Shown here piece by piece: positions 9,550-18,863 of a stretch of 64,000 nt of DNA. Made by a program: the position numbers and the translations under genes. Source of the stretch: Membranihabitans maritimus (lineage in GTDB: Bacteria > Bacteroidota > Bacteroidia > Chitinophagales > Saprospiraceae); assembly GCF_021729145.1 (NCBI RefSeq), contig NZ_JAJSLW010000015.1, positions 14,158 through 78,157 on the forward strand, written 5' to 3'. Numbering within the stretch: the stretch's first letter is position 1; each line of letters opens with the position of its first letter. The notes beneath the pieces were generated by a model, which ran no database searches, had not been told where the DNA came from, and worked only from the letters and a program-made list of their open reading frames with translations.

Positions 9550-10155
9550 TCATTTGGGTGGTGTAATCATGATATGTGCCCTGTGGGTGCCCGGGTCCAT
9601 AATCCAGGGCATGCCGGGTACAGATGGGCTAGTAGGAAGACCTGTGGATTCAGCGGTAGCAAAAGATATATAAATAACATACCGCAATCTCCCTTCTTTT
9701 ACATTTCCGGTTGTTGGGTCATACTGATCTTGCTCTGCATCAAAAACGAATAAGGGAGAAGGGGCTGTAGGCATCATAAGTTCACCTGACTTGACTTCTT
9801 CCTCACGTATCTCGAATCTTTCTTTGGGGGATTTTCCTGCTTTTGCAAGTTCCCTTCCCCTGGTCATAAATGGTTCGAGTTTGTCAACATAACAGGCCGA
9901 ATGTATATTCTCTTTTTGGGGATCATCTGCTACACAGACAAAATCGTTATTGCCTTTTCGTAGAAGAATCATTTCTCCATTAGCTGCATACCCATATACT
10001 TTGGCACCATCCTTTTTCTCCGCAGGAGCGGCATGCAGGGCGGTTGTGATTTGGATTTTAGGATTAGGGAAGTCAGGTGCTATATTTTGTGAGTATAGGC
10101 CATTAAAAGAAGCGCATACTAAAAATGGAATTATAGCAGTAATTAAATAGGTCAT
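9550..10155 (-). CDS. Exported protein of unknown function
   Basis: A 201-residue protein with a clear N-terminal signal peptide (hydrophobic residues 3-18, probable cleavage after LYSQ). I recognise no catalytic motif. The mature part is rich in charged residues, mentions no repeats and has two cysteines (FVCVADD and HSACYVD) that could form a disulfide. A C-terminal stretch (GMPWIMDPGTHRAHIMI) contains a His pair that could bind metal, which is speculation. It converges on the sensor kinase with only six bases between stop codons and has its own promoter region on the far side (10156-10393). It probably acts in the periplasm or at the cell surface. Confidence 0.75.
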   Translation of the reverse strand: MTYLITAIIPFLVCASFNGLYSQNIAPDFPNPKIQITTALHAAPAEKKDGAKVYGYAANGEMILLRKGNNDFVCVADDPQKENIHSACYVDKLEPFMTRGRELAKAGKSPKERFEIREEEVKSGELMMPTAPSPLFVFDAEQDQYDPTTGNVKEGRLRYVIYISFATAESTGLPTSPSVPGMPWIMDPGTHRAHIMITPPK

Positions 10156-10393
10156 TTTAATTTATTTGATTAATCATCCAATGTTTAACGATATTAATGA
10201 ATATTAGGTTCCCAAAATGATACATCAATAAGTCAAGGATAAGAGGTGAAAGGCAATATCATTATGTATTTGATGAATTTAATTTGAAACTTTATACTAA
10301 TTATTCTAATCGTGATAGAATATTGTCTTTTTTAATAGTCTGGTTTTACGTTGAAAATGTATTTTATTAATATCGTATAAAATATAGTAAAAT

Positions 10394-12811
10394 ATGGGAC
10401 GAAACAAAATATTGAAGTGTTTTATGTTGTTGATTTTTGGGATCCCATTAAATATTGGGGCCCAATCAATGATGAATTTTTCCAATGCTTCCATAATTCT
10501 TTTGGCGGAAGATAACGGTACTGAAAATGTGGCCGTTGAGATGCTAATTGATGAAGTTAGTAGGCGAAGTAAAATAGAGTTTTCGGTTGATAATAATTTC
10601 TCGACTATTGAAAAACCACTAATTGTTGTGGGAAAGAAGGAGGTTTTGGCTTCAGTTAAGGAGCTTGATATGAAGAGTATTCCGGGAATGGATAATACGG
10701 TAGCGGATGGTTTTTCTATTGGCGTTATTCAAGGTGACTCTCACCCCATTCTTGTAATTGCCGGAAATGACAATAGGGGAGTGTTGTTTGGATGTGGATA
10801 TTTGCTGAGAAAATCGAACCTTTCGGAGGGGCTTATTGATATACCTGAAAATATAGTGATTTCTACTAATCCGGTTGTACCTTTAAGAGGACATCAATTG
10901 GGATACAGACCGAAGGTTAATTCATACGATGGATTTACAGTTGATATGTGGGAGCAATACATAAAGGATCTGGTTGTTTTTGGGACCAATGCAGTTGAAT
11001 TAATGCCTCCAAATACAGATGATGCTTCCAATAGTCCTATGTTTACCCTACCGCAAGATGAGATGCTTGTAAAAATGTCTTCATTATTGAAAAAGTATGG
11101 ACTTGATGTTTGGATGTGGTACCCTTTAATGCATGGGGACTATAAGAAAACATCTGTAGTAGACAGGTCCCTGCGGGAAAATGACAGCATTTTCAGTAGT
11201 ATGCCAAAACTCGATGCAGTTTTTATTCCTGGTGGAGATCCTGGAAGGCAAGAGCCATCAGTATTATTTGAACATTTGGAAAGGAAAGCCAAGGTGTTGC
11301 ATAAATACCACCCTGATGCAGAAATATGGGTTTCTCCGCAGGGCTATAGTGCAGAATGGATGGATGAATTTATTAAAATTCTCAAAGGGAATCCTGAATG
11401 GTTAACGGGGATCGTTCATGGTCCCTGGGTTCGGATGGATGTCAACGATCTTAGAGAGGTGGTACCCGAAAAGTATCCTATTCGTCGATACCCTGATATT
11501 ACTCATAGTATTGATGCGCAGTATTTTGTTCCCGACTGGGATTATGCGTATACGGTTACTGAGAACAGAGAAACTATAAATCCCCGTCCGGAAGACCACA
11601 AAACGATCTTTAATTCGGTACCGGTTGAAAATTACAAAGGTTTTATTTCTTACTCAGAAGGAGTAAATGATGATGTTAACAAAATTATTTGGAGTGGATT
11701 GGGGTGGAATCCCGAAGCAGATGTATTAGAAATATTAAGGGATTACAGTCGGTATTTTATTGGCCCCCACTATGCTGATGTGTTCCCTCAGAGTATATTG
11801 AATCTGGAAAAGAATTGGCAGGGTGATTTATCAAGTAATGATTTGGTGAATGTGCACCACGCTATTTTTCATGAAATGGAGAAAAAGGCAAATCCTTCAA
11901 CCTTATTGAATTGGAGGTTTCAATTGGCTTTATACAGGTCGTATTATGATATTTATACAAGGAACCGGTTACTCTATGAGAACCATTTGGAAGGACGTGT
12001 CATGGATGTTCTTAGGAGAGCTGGGGAAATTGGGTCGGAACTGTCCATTCAAAAGAGCCGAAGAATTCTTGAAAAGGCAGTTTTATATGGTGTCTCTGAG
12101 GATTTGAAAAGCCGGTTATTTGAATTAGCAGAGGCCTTGTTCCAGAGTATTCGTATGCAATTAAGCGTGGAGAAGTATCATGCAATCGATGTTGTAAGAG
12201 GGGCTAACCTAGACTTAGTTGACTACCCGTTAAATAACCGGTATTGGTTGGAAAAACAATTTGACCGAATTGAAAATATAGATTCTGAAGAGGAGAGGTT
12301 GGCCGGAATCCATGAAATTCTTAATTGGACGAATCCTGGCCCTGGAGGTTTCTATGACGATTTGGGTGACCCAGAAAATCAACCACATATGATAGCCAAT
12401 CTTGATTATGAAAAAGATCCAAATTCTTTTAAATCCGCATTTGCCGGGTTACCGGGAGGATATAGCCTGGAGTTTGACAGGATTAAAGATTGGAGGGTTT
12501 CATGGAAGACATACATGCAGACAATATTTGAACAACCATTACAAATGAGATACACAGGACTAGATCCTCATGCCAATTATCAGGTGAAAGTTGTGTATGT
12601 AGAAGACCAGGAAATTCGTTTGAAAGCTGATGGCAAGTATATGGTTCACGACTATTTGTTACCGGATTACGACCCCAAACCAGTAATTTTTGATGTGCCT
12701 GTGGAGGCGACAAAAGATGGCACACTTGAATTAGAATGGAATATTCATCCCGGAGGAATGGGTCCGGGAAGGGGGTGTTCGGTCGCAGAAGTGTGGCTGG
12801 TTAGGAAATAG
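10394..12811 (+). CDS. GH67-like (alpha-glucuronidase-type) glycosidase, paralogue 1
   Basis: An 805-residue exported protein (signal peptide about 1-24, ending NIGAQS). Residues about 30-150 resemble the GH67/GH20-type N-terminal alpha/beta domain (PLIVVGKKEV, then AGNDNRGVLFGCGYLLR). A TIM-barrel-like core follows with RGHQLGYR, FGTNAVELMPP, LDAVFIPGGDPG, RRYPDITH and GFISYSEGVNDDVNKIIW. The C-terminal ~150 residues look like a beta-sandwich. Candidate acidic catalytic residues are in IPGGDPG and SEGVNDD, but this is inference. A second copy at 57190 shares all these blocks. Downstream lie an HpcH/HpaI aldolase and a sulfatase, consistent with breakdown of an acidic, sulfated glycan. Family membership is by resemblance only; the substrate is unknown. 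Confidence 0.72.
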   Translation: MGRNKILKCFMLLIFGIPLNIGAQSMMNFSNASIILLAEDNGTENVAVEMLIDEVSRRSKIEFSVDNNFSTIEKPLIVVGKKEVLASVKELDMKSIPGMDNTVADGFSIGVIQGDSHPILVIAGNDNRGVLFGCGYLLRKSNLSEGLIDIPENIVISTNPVVPLRGHQLGYRPKVNSYDGFTVDMWEQYIKDLVVFGTNAVELMPPNTDDASNSPMFTLPQDEMLVKMSSLLKKYGLDVWMWYPLMHGDYKKTSVVDRSLRENDSIFSSMPKLDAVFIPGGDPGRQEPSVLFEHLERKAKVLHKYHPDAEIWVSPQGYSAEWMDEFIKILKGNPEWLTGIVHGPWVRMDVNDLREVVPEKYPIRRYPDITHSIDAQYFVPDWDYAYTVTENRETINPRPEDHKTIFNSVPVENYKGFISYSEGVNDDVNKIIWSGLGWNPEADVLEILRDYSRYFIGPHYADVFPQSILNLEKNWQGDLSSNDLVNVHHAIFHEMEKKANPSTLLNWRFQLALYRSYYDIYTRNRLLYENHLEGRVMDVLRRAGEIGSELSIQKSRRILEKAVLYGVSEDLKSRLFELAEALFQSIRMQLSVEKYHAIDVVRGANLDLVDYPLNNRYWLEKQFDRIENIDSEEERLAGIHEILNWTNPGPGGFYDDLGDPENQPHMIANLDYEKDPNSFKSAFAGLPGGYSLEFDRIKDWRVSWKTYMQTIFEQPLQMRYTGLDPHANYQVKVVYVEDQEIRLKADGKYMVHDYLLPDYDPKPVIFDVPVEATKDGTLELEWNIHPGGMGPGRGCSVAEVWLVRK

Positions 12812-12991
12812 GAGCGAGATGAACCCGTTAGCTTCCAACCGGAAACTTGGTTTTGTTTAAGAGGTGAAGCCGAAAGCCTTCTGATTGTACTGAAAGATAT
12901 GTTCGGAAGTATGGACAGGTGGGTATATGTATGAAAATCTCTATGAAATAATATTCTCAATGGAATTGCAAACAATTAAATAATTAAGCGT

Positions 12992-13783
12992 ATGAACAGG
13001 CAATTTTTAAAATCGAGTAAAGTGAAAAATAAGTTACGTAAAGGCGGGACTTGTTTTGGAACTATGTTGCGGGTCTTAAAATCACCTCAAAGCTTTGCTT
13101 TATGTGCATCGGTAGAGTGGGACTTTGTCATTCTGGATACTGAACACAATGATTTTGATTTGGAATCACTGGGCACCTTCTCGGTTTTGGCTAAATATGA
13201 AGATCTTTCAATGTTCGTACGTGTGCCTGATAAATTATACCATCAGCTTGCGCAAATTCTTGATATAGGAGCTGAAGGAATAGTATTACCAAGAGTCAAT
13301 ACATCTGGAGAAGTTCGCCAAATTATACAATCTACAAAATATGCTCCGTGGGGGAAACGCGGTGTAAGTATTTCAAATACAGTAACCCGTTTTAGAGACT
13401 TTGAACAAAAAGAATACACGAAATGGGCAAATGATGAATTGCTAAATATCATACAAATTGAAAGTGAGGAAGGAGTAAATAATATACGAGAGTTAGTTTC
13501 TATAAAAGGGGTAGATGCCGTGATGATAGGACCTGCTGATCTCTCCCAGGATATGGGTATTTCTGGTGAAATAACGCATGCAAAAGCTGAAGAAGCTTAT
13601 ATGGAGATAATAGAAGCTTGCAATGAATATGGTGTGGCTCCGGGAATCCATTTTGCAGATATGGACCTCGTACAAAAATGGGTGAAAAAGGGAATGCGTT
13701 TTATTACATACAGTTATGACAGTAAATTCATAAAAGACGGATTCAATAATGCTATCTCGAAATTACGAGGATTTACTAATTGA
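12992..13783 (+). CDS. HpcH/HpaI-family aldolase
   Basis: A 263-residue cytoplasmic class II (metal-dependent) aldolase of the HpcH/HpaI family, which cleaves 2-keto-3-deoxy or 4-hydroxy-2-keto acids to pyruvate plus an aldehyde. Key residues sit where the family needs them: H52 in LDTEH (base), R77 in FVRVP, metal ligands E157 (IQIES) and D183 (GPADLSQDMG). Length matches the family. It follows the GH67-like gene by 180 bases and precedes a sulfatase by about 100. The setting suggests it cleaves a keto-deoxy sugar acid released from a uronic-acid glycan (inference), as in 2-dehydro-3-deoxyglucarate aldolases. Family members also act on aromatic-degradation intermediates, for which there is no support here. 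Confidence 0.88.
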   Translation: MNRQFLKSSKVKNKLRKGGTCFGTMLRVLKSPQSFALCASVEWDFVILDTEHNDFDLESLGTFSVLAKYEDLSMFVRVPDKLYHQLAQILDIGAEGIVLPRVNTSGEVRQIIQSTKYAPWGKRGVSISNTVTRFRDFEQKEYTKWANDELLNIIQIESEEGVNNIRELVSIKGVDAVMIGPADLSQDMGISGEITHAKAEEAYMEIIEACNEYGVAPGIHFADMDLVQKWVKKGMRFITYSYDSKFIKDGFNNAISKLRGFTN

Positions 13784-13884
13784 AAAAGATATAGATATAA
13801 TTAGTTAATATAATAGGGAGGTGAATTTTATGGTTTGGAAATAATTGTTGAACTTAGAGTATACCAAATCAACTATTTCTAAAT

Positions 13885-15705
13885 ATGACACCTACAAAAT
13901 TACTACAAATAGTAGCCTTGCTTTTTTTTCCATTCCTGATGTATGGACAAATGGAACAGCCAAATATTCTTTGGATAGTAAGCGAGGATAATAGTCCTTT
14001 TATCGGAGCTTATGGGGATGAATTTGCCACGACTCCCAATATCGATCAAATGGCACGAGAAGGTATTTTATATGAAAACGCCTTTGCAAGTGCACCCGTC
14101 TGTGCTCCGGCCCGATCAACTTTAATTACTGGTGTTTATCCTCCTTCTATGGGTACTCAACACATGCGTAGCAGGTATCCAATTCCTGATATGATTCGTT
14201 TTTTCCCTGAGTTTTTGAAAAAGGCAGGATATTATACAACGAATAATTCCAAGACGGATTACAATACTTCTGATGCGGAAGATCGAATTCCGTTTGCCTG
14301 GGATGAATCCAGTGGAAAAGCCACCTATGAAAATAAAAATAAAGGACAACCTTTTTTCGCTGTATTTAATATCGGGATTTCTCACGAAAGCTCTATTCAT
14401 AAATCAATGGATGAATTGAATCACGATCCGGATGAGGTCCCGATTCCCCCGTATCATCCAGAAACTCCTGAAATGAAACACGATTGGGCCCAGTATTACG
14501 ATAAGGTACAAGCTATGGATGCTCGTGTGGGAGAGATCCTTCGTGAATTAGAGGAATCGGGATATGCGGATAATACGATCGTTTTTTATTACAGTGATCA
14601 TGGAGGAATTCTTGGGAGAAGTAAAAGGTTTATGTTTGATTCTGGTCTGCATGTGCCTTTGGTTATTCGATTCCCAGAAAAATATAGAGAGATTGCTCCG
14701 GGTGGACCGGGGACCCGAACGGATAGATTAGTATCTTTTGTTGATTTTGCACCTACGGTTTTGAGTTTGGCAGGAGTTCCTATTCCCCAATATATGCAGG
14801 GTAAAGCCTTTCTCGGAAGCCAGGAAGAGAAACCGCGGGAATATGCCTATAGTTTTCGCGGTCGAATGGATGAAAGGATTGATATGAGTCGTACAGTGAG
14901 GGATAAAAAATACAGGTATATTCGTAATTACCTTCCCCACAAAATTTATGGTCAGTATTTGGGGTATTTATGGCGGGCACCTTCCATGCGTTCATGGGAG
15001 AGAGAATATCAGGCTGGTAATCTGGATGAAATACAATCACAGTTCTGGAATCCAAAACCGGTGGAAGAATTGTTTGATATAGAGGCAGATCCTCATAACG
15101 TAAATAACCTTGCTAAGGATCCTGCCTATAAATCAACATTGAATAGAATGCGAAAAGCCAATGAAAAATGGATGAAACGCATCCGTGATGTAGGGTTTAT
15201 ACCTGAAGCTATGCTGTCTGATCTGGCTTCCCAGGTTCCGCTATATGACTACAGTAGAAGTGGGGATTATCCAATTGCCAACGTCAATAAAATAGTTGGA
15301 AAAATAACCCGGGGAGATAAAAAGACCATTGAAAAAAATCTTACTTCAGAAAACCCGGTCTTGAGATATTGGGCTGCCACAGGTGTTACTATGTATATTG
15401 ATAAAGTAGATATTTCTGCTGAGAAAGTAAGAGGCTTGATGAATGATGAATATCCTGCGGTAAGAATTGCAGCAGCTGAGGCTTTATTTCATTTAGGAGA
15501 ATCCGGAAGTGCAGTAACTGTTTTAGCGGAAAGCATGGAGGAGGACAATTTAATGGCCAGGGTACAAGCTATAAATGTCTTGGAAACCATGGGGGAAGAA
15601 GCGAGGCCTGCTGTTCCTGCTGTTCAGGAGATTATTCCTGAGGATGATGAAAACAGGGATTACGATGTCCGTGCGGCAAGACGTTTAGTTGACAAGCTTC
15701 AGTAG
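13885..15705 (+). CDS. S1-family sulfatase with C-terminal HEAT-like repeats
   Basis: A 606-residue exported arylsulfatase-fold enzyme (signal peptide about 1-21, ending MYGQ). The metal-site start is PNILWIVSEDN. The formylglycine motif C-x-P-x-R is present as CAPARSTLITG with C73, so maturation by an anaerobic- or FGE-type enzyme is expected. YYSDHGGILG provides further metal ligands, and FDIEADPHNVNNLA is the usual late motif. Residues about 495-600 form two or three HEAT-like helical pairs (MNDEYPAVRIAAAEALFHLG and following), an add-on seen in some heparan-N-sulfatase-like proteins. It probably removes sulfate from a glycan in the periplasm, together with the GH67-like enzyme and aldolase upstream. 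The exact substrate cannot be told. Confidence 0.9.
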   Translation: MTPTKLLQIVALLFFPFLMYGQMEQPNILWIVSEDNSPFIGAYGDEFATTPNIDQMAREGILYENAFASAPVCAPARSTLITGVYPPSMGTQHMRSRYPIPDMIRFFPEFLKKAGYYTTNNSKTDYNTSDAEDRIPFAWDESSGKATYENKNKGQPFFAVFNIGISHESSIHKSMDELNHDPDEVPIPPYHPETPEMKHDWAQYYDKVQAMDARVGEILRELEESGYADNTIVFYYSDHGGILGRSKRFMFDSGLHVPLVIRFPEKYREIAPGGPGTRTDRLVSFVDFAPTVLSLAGVPIPQYMQGKAFLGSQEEKPREYAYSFRGRMDERIDMSRTVRDKKYRYIRNYLPHKIYGQYLGYLWRAPSMRSWEREYQAGNLDEIQSQFWNPKPVEELFDIEADPHNVNNLAKDPAYKSTLNRMRKANEKWMKRIRDVGFIPEAMLSDLASQVPLYDYSRSGDYPIANVNKIVGKITRGDKKTIEKNLTSENPVLRYWAATGVTMYIDKVDISAEKVRGLMNDEYPAVRIAAAEALFHLGESGSAVTVLAESMEEDNLMARVQAINVLETMGEEARPAVPAVQEIIPEDDENRDYDVRAARRLVDKLQ

Positions 15706-16223
15706 GCCAGGGGGCTTAATATAATTACTTTTCTTAATTCCGAACATCTTTAAGGGGGTTTCACCCTTTAATATCTGTAAAGAGACAATTATCAGGGCTA
15801 TGCCGGGAACAAGTTAATATCAGAAGATTTTGTCATACTGGGGTATGAAACATTACAGTACAGGTTTTATTACTGTGAGGGAAAAATTTGGATTGTATGC
15901 AAAGATGAAATTGAATTTTGAGGAAATAAGCACAAGGATTTTGATGTCTTTTAACTATGAAGAAAAAACAATTTCTAAAATTATCATTAGTATAATGCAT
16001 TCAATTTATGAGTTCATCGATAATCCTGATGTTAATGTTGTGGGATTCAGTAGTATATCTTCACGTTTCTTCTTACTATAGGAAGAGGGATATAAGAGTA
16101 CAAAATTGAATATAGAGAAGCCCCTAAACCGGTGCTCATTGGATAATTAACTATGGTGGTCAATAAATAATTTTAGTATCATTTAATTTGATGATAATAG
16201 TCTAATCAATTCCTATCTACAGT
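15706..16223. other. Intergenic region, no supported gene
   Basis: About 520 bases between the convergent sulfatase and phosphotriesterase-like genes. An open frame at 15830-16081 (83 codons) has no recognisable domain, signal peptide or neighbour logic, and I do not call it. A short imperfect hairpin (about 15750-15771, core AAGGG/CCCTT) may be a weak terminator. Confidence 0.5.
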
Positions 16224-17213
16224 TCAATGTATATTAAAAGCTTTAGCCGGGTTTTCTTTAAGTAAGCAATTAAAGTCAAAATCAGTAAAACCCGATGCTT
16301 TCAGTTGGGGTATGATTTTCTCAAAAATATTGGTGTACGGAGTGATTTCTTGCTTTGACTTTTGAGGATCAAACCATCCGGCATCATGGGAAATTAATAT
16401 TTTATCAAGAATATCGTTTTCTTTGGCCCACTGGAGTTTGGTATTATATGAATTTGTATTCCAGCCCATTCCATCAAGGCTAATCCAGCAGCCTTCTTCA
16501 GCTGCCTTTTTATACTCTTTTGGATTGGTTTCATTTTGTGCATGGACCCATATAAATGCTGAGGGGGAAACTCCTGTTTTTTTCAGTATTTCTAATTGCG
16601 GCCAGAGACCCTTTGCTTTTCCTGTATGAGAGGCAATGGTTAAACCGGTTTGCAGGTGGGTTAAAGCAGCGGCTTTCACCAATTTCTGATGCATTGGATG
16701 CAGAGGATCTTTAGCATCTACGCCTATCTTGATAAAACCTGGTTTTATACCTGAATCCCCAATCCCATTTTCGAATTCATCAATCCATATATCGGCTATT
16801 TCTTCTGCTGAAAGATCAAATGCAATTTTCGGGATGTATTTATTATTTACAGCTCCATAAAATCCAGTGTTAGTTAGTATTTGTATCCCGGAAAGTCTCG
16901 ATAATTCTTTTAGTAAATTGGGATCTCGTCCCAGGAAATTAGGAGTAGCATCGACAAAATATTTAACCCCCCATTTATGCAATTCCTTTAGTTTTGGTAG
17001 GATGGTATTTATCACTTCCGATTGTGAATAGTCGTCTTTATTAATTTTCATTGCCCCTATAAAATCTACTAGAATATGTTCATGGGATAACCAAATTTCC
17101 CCCTCTGTAGGGTACTTATTTATTTTTCCCTCAACAGTATAATAGGTGTAGGGTGATTTACAGGAATAACTGATGATCAATACAAGTAATATTATTCTAT
17201 CTATACCATTCAT
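16224..17213 (-). CDS. Phosphotriesterase-family (amidohydrolase) metal hydrolase, exported
   Basis: A 329-residue member of the phosphotriesterase branch of the amidohydrolase superfamily. All binuclear-metal ligands are present: H44 and H46 (LSHEHI), the bridging carboxylated lysine K162 (PGFIKIGVDA), H196 (IASHTG), H224 (WVHAQNE) and D277 (ISHDAGWF). An N-terminal hydrophobic segment (7-17) ending ISYSC suggests a signal peptide or weak lipobox, so the enzyme is probably periplasmic or membrane-anchored. Family members hydrolyse lactones, phosphotriesters or amide bonds; a sugar-lactone or similar ester is possible, but the substrate cannot be read from the sequence. It is transcribed away from the glycerophosphodiesterase gene at 17384, with 170 bases between starts. 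Confidence 0.88.
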   Translation of the reverse strand: MNGIDRIILLVLIISYSCKSPYTYYTVEGKINKYPTEGEIWLSHEHILVDFIGAMKINKDDYSQSEVINTILPKLKELHKWGVKYFVDATPNFLGRDPNLLKELSRLSGIQILTNTGFYGAVNNKYIPKIAFDLSAEEIADIWIDEFENGIGDSGIKPGFIKIGVDAKDPLHPMHQKLVKAAALTHLQTGLTIASHTGKAKGLWPQLEILKKTGVSPSAFIWVHAQNETNPKEYKKAAEEGCWISLDGMGWNTNSYNTKLQWAKENDILDKILISHDAGWFDPQKSKQEITPYTNIFEKIIPQLKASGFTDFDFNCLLKENPAKAFNIH

Positions 17214-17383
17214 GAAGATTACTTAATTTTTTTACATTTCTTAATCTACAACTAATTTTGTAATCCGGAAGAAAATCGGTTGCAAGAGTTTTCACGGGAA
17301 AAAACCGAGGAATTAAAACCTATGGATTCGTGAAATAATTATTTCTTAATTTAACTTGTCATTGGTTCTAATTATATTGCAGA

Positions 17384-18226
17384 ATGAATACAAGCCTAAA
17401 TATCTTTATATTACTGTTATCGCTGGTTATTACTTCAAATGCACAGAATAATGGAGTCACCACTACAATGCCTGAAAAAGGTTTATGTGCTCATAGGGGT
17501 GATATGACTAAATATCCTGAGAATACATTACTTGCATTGGTGTCAGCTGCTGAAAGCGGGGCTCATATGATAGAATTTGATGTGCGACTTACCGCAGATA
17601 AAAAATTGGTAATTATGCACGACGCGACAGTGGATCGTACGACGAATGGATCGGGAATGGTTTCAGAAATGCAATTTGATGAAATACGGAAATTGGATGC
17701 CGGGGGATGGATGTCTGATGAATTCAGGAGTTTACGTGTTCCTACATTTCAGGAAGTATTAGAGAGAATGCCTGTTAATGTTTGGTTGAATATTCATATC
17801 AAAGGTGACCCATTAATCGGTAAATTGGTGGCGCAAGATGTCATGAAGCAAAATAGACTTCACCAATCTTTTTTGGCTTGTAGTAAGGATGTTGCACTAG
17901 AAGCCAAAAAAATTAGTGAAGAGATTAAGATCTGTAATATGGATCGGCAAGACTCTAATTGGGATTATGTCAATCAAACTATTGCCAGGAACAGTGACTT
18001 TATACAATTGAAAGGAGATATCTCTCCGGTGTATAAAAGTATGGTGGAGAAGTTACTTGAGTCCGGAGTGCAAATAAATTATTTTGGAACGGATGATGAA
18101 ACAGAATTAAATCAATTATTTGGATACGGTGTGCAGTTTCCCCTGGTAAATGACTATTCTCAGTCTATTCAAATTGCTGAAAAGTTAGGAGTTGTAAGAA
18201 ATATCCCGGAATTTTTTAATGAATAG
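17384..18226 (+). CDS. Glycerophosphodiester phosphodiesterase family protein
   Basis: A 280-residue exported enzyme (signal peptide 1-20, ending TSNAQ) of the GDPD family. It hydrolyses glycerophosphodiesters to glycerol-3-phosphate and an alcohol, using a bound divalent metal. The signature is complete: H37-R38 (AHRGD), N47 in PENT, E64 and D66 (IEFDVRLT) and H79 (IMHDATVDRTT). The C-terminal half keeps the TIM-barrel pattern and ends with VNDYSQSIQIAEKLG. Probable role: periplasmic phospholipid-headgroup or teichoate-like diester scavenging. Some Bacteroidota GDPD proteins in sugar loci have unknown substrates. It converges with the MiaE gene, eight bases apart. Confidence 0.9.
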   Translation: MNTSLNIFILLLSLVITSNAQNNGVTTTMPEKGLCAHRGDMTKYPENTLLALVSAAESGAHMIEFDVRLTADKKLVIMHDATVDRTTNGSGMVSEMQFDEIRKLDAGGWMSDEFRSLRVPTFQEVLERMPVNVWLNIHIKGDPLIGKLVAQDVMKQNRLHQSFLACSKDVALEAKKISEEIKICNMDRQDSNWDYVNQTIARNSDFIQLKGDISPVYKSMVEKLLESGVQINYFGTDDETELNQLFGYGVQFPLVNDYSQSIQIAEKLGVVRNIPEFFNE

Positions 18227-18234
18227 ATTTTTTG

Positions 18235-18822
18235 TTAATGGAGAACAGGGCCAATAGGTAGTGAGGCGAGAATTTTACCTTCAATATCAACCATCTCATT
18301 GTATCTCTGTTCAACAGTATTCTGATCGAAATAATTTAGCGCCAATCGCAAGAACATTTCACCATGTCGGGCTTCGGATTTGTAAATAAGGTCATAAAAT
18401 TTTACCAGTTCAGGGTCTTTACAGTTTTCTGCTATAAGTTTAAACCTTTCAAACCCCCGATTTTCTACCAAAGCTGCTATTATCAAGCGGTCCAATAATC
18501 CCTGATCTCTTCCTCCGCGAATATTTTTTAGTAACTGATCTACATAGGCATCTTTATTCATTTTTCGGTTCAGGGGGACTCCGCGTTCACGCATGATCCA
18601 AAAGACCTTTCTGAAATGATCGAGTTCTTCGATTCCCGTATGAATTAATTCATCCAGAATTTCATCCCGATCCGGGTATTTTGCCACCAGGCTCATAGCC
18701 ATTCCACTGGCTTTCCTTTCACAGTCTGCGTGGTCTTTTAAAAATTCATCAAAATCTGCCAAAACAGCTTTGACCCATTCTGGATTGGATGGTTCTAATT
18801 CTTTTATTTGAAAATCCGGCAT
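18235..18822 (-). CDS. miaE: tRNA-(ms2io6A)-hydroxylase, MiaE family
   Basis: A diiron monooxygenase-fold protein that hydroxylates the isopentenyl group of 2-methylthio-N6-isopentenyladenosine at position 37 of tRNAs reading UNN codons. The four-helix bundle carries ligand motifs D-H-A-D-C-E-R-K, E-E-L-D-H-F, V-E-N-R-G-F-E-R and E-A-R-H-G, as in short (about 195-residue) MiaE proteins of this phylum. I chose the ATG at 18822 (MPDFQIKELEP). An in-frame start 27 bases upstream would add a basic nine-residue extension and run further into the promoter of the divergent gene. No other tRNA-modification gene is nearby. Confidence 0.85.
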   Translation of the reverse strand: MPDFQIKELEPSNPEWVKAVLADFDEFLKDHADCERKASGMAMSLVAKYPDRDEILDELIHTGIEELDHFRKVFWIMRERGVPLNRKMNKDAYVDQLLKNIRGGRDQGLLDRLIIAALVENRGFERFKLIAENCKDPELVKFYDLIYKSEARHGEMFLRLALNYFDQNTVEQRYNEMVDIEGKILASLPIGPVLH

Positions 18823-18855
18823 TTTACTCTGATTTTTACGTTTACACAAAAAAGT

Positions 18856-18863
18856 TACTTTTG
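18856..18863 (+). promoter_or_regulatory. TAnnTTTG -7 box (TACTTTTG)
   Basis: A perfect match to the Bacteroidota primary-sigma -7 consensus between miaE and the divergent glycosyltransferase gene. No good TTG -33 element is visible 19-21 bases upstream. If functional, transcription would begin around 18870, which conflicts with a translation start at 18861 or earlier. Confidence 0.35.

Noticed and set aside
10306-10494. Minus-strand frame overlapping the start of the GH67-like gene
   Set aside because: Antisense to a well-supported gene and without any recognisable feature.
15830-16081. 83-codon plus-strand frame after the sulfatase
   Set aside because: No signal peptide, domain or coding-like pattern; could be a real small protein, but nothing supports it.
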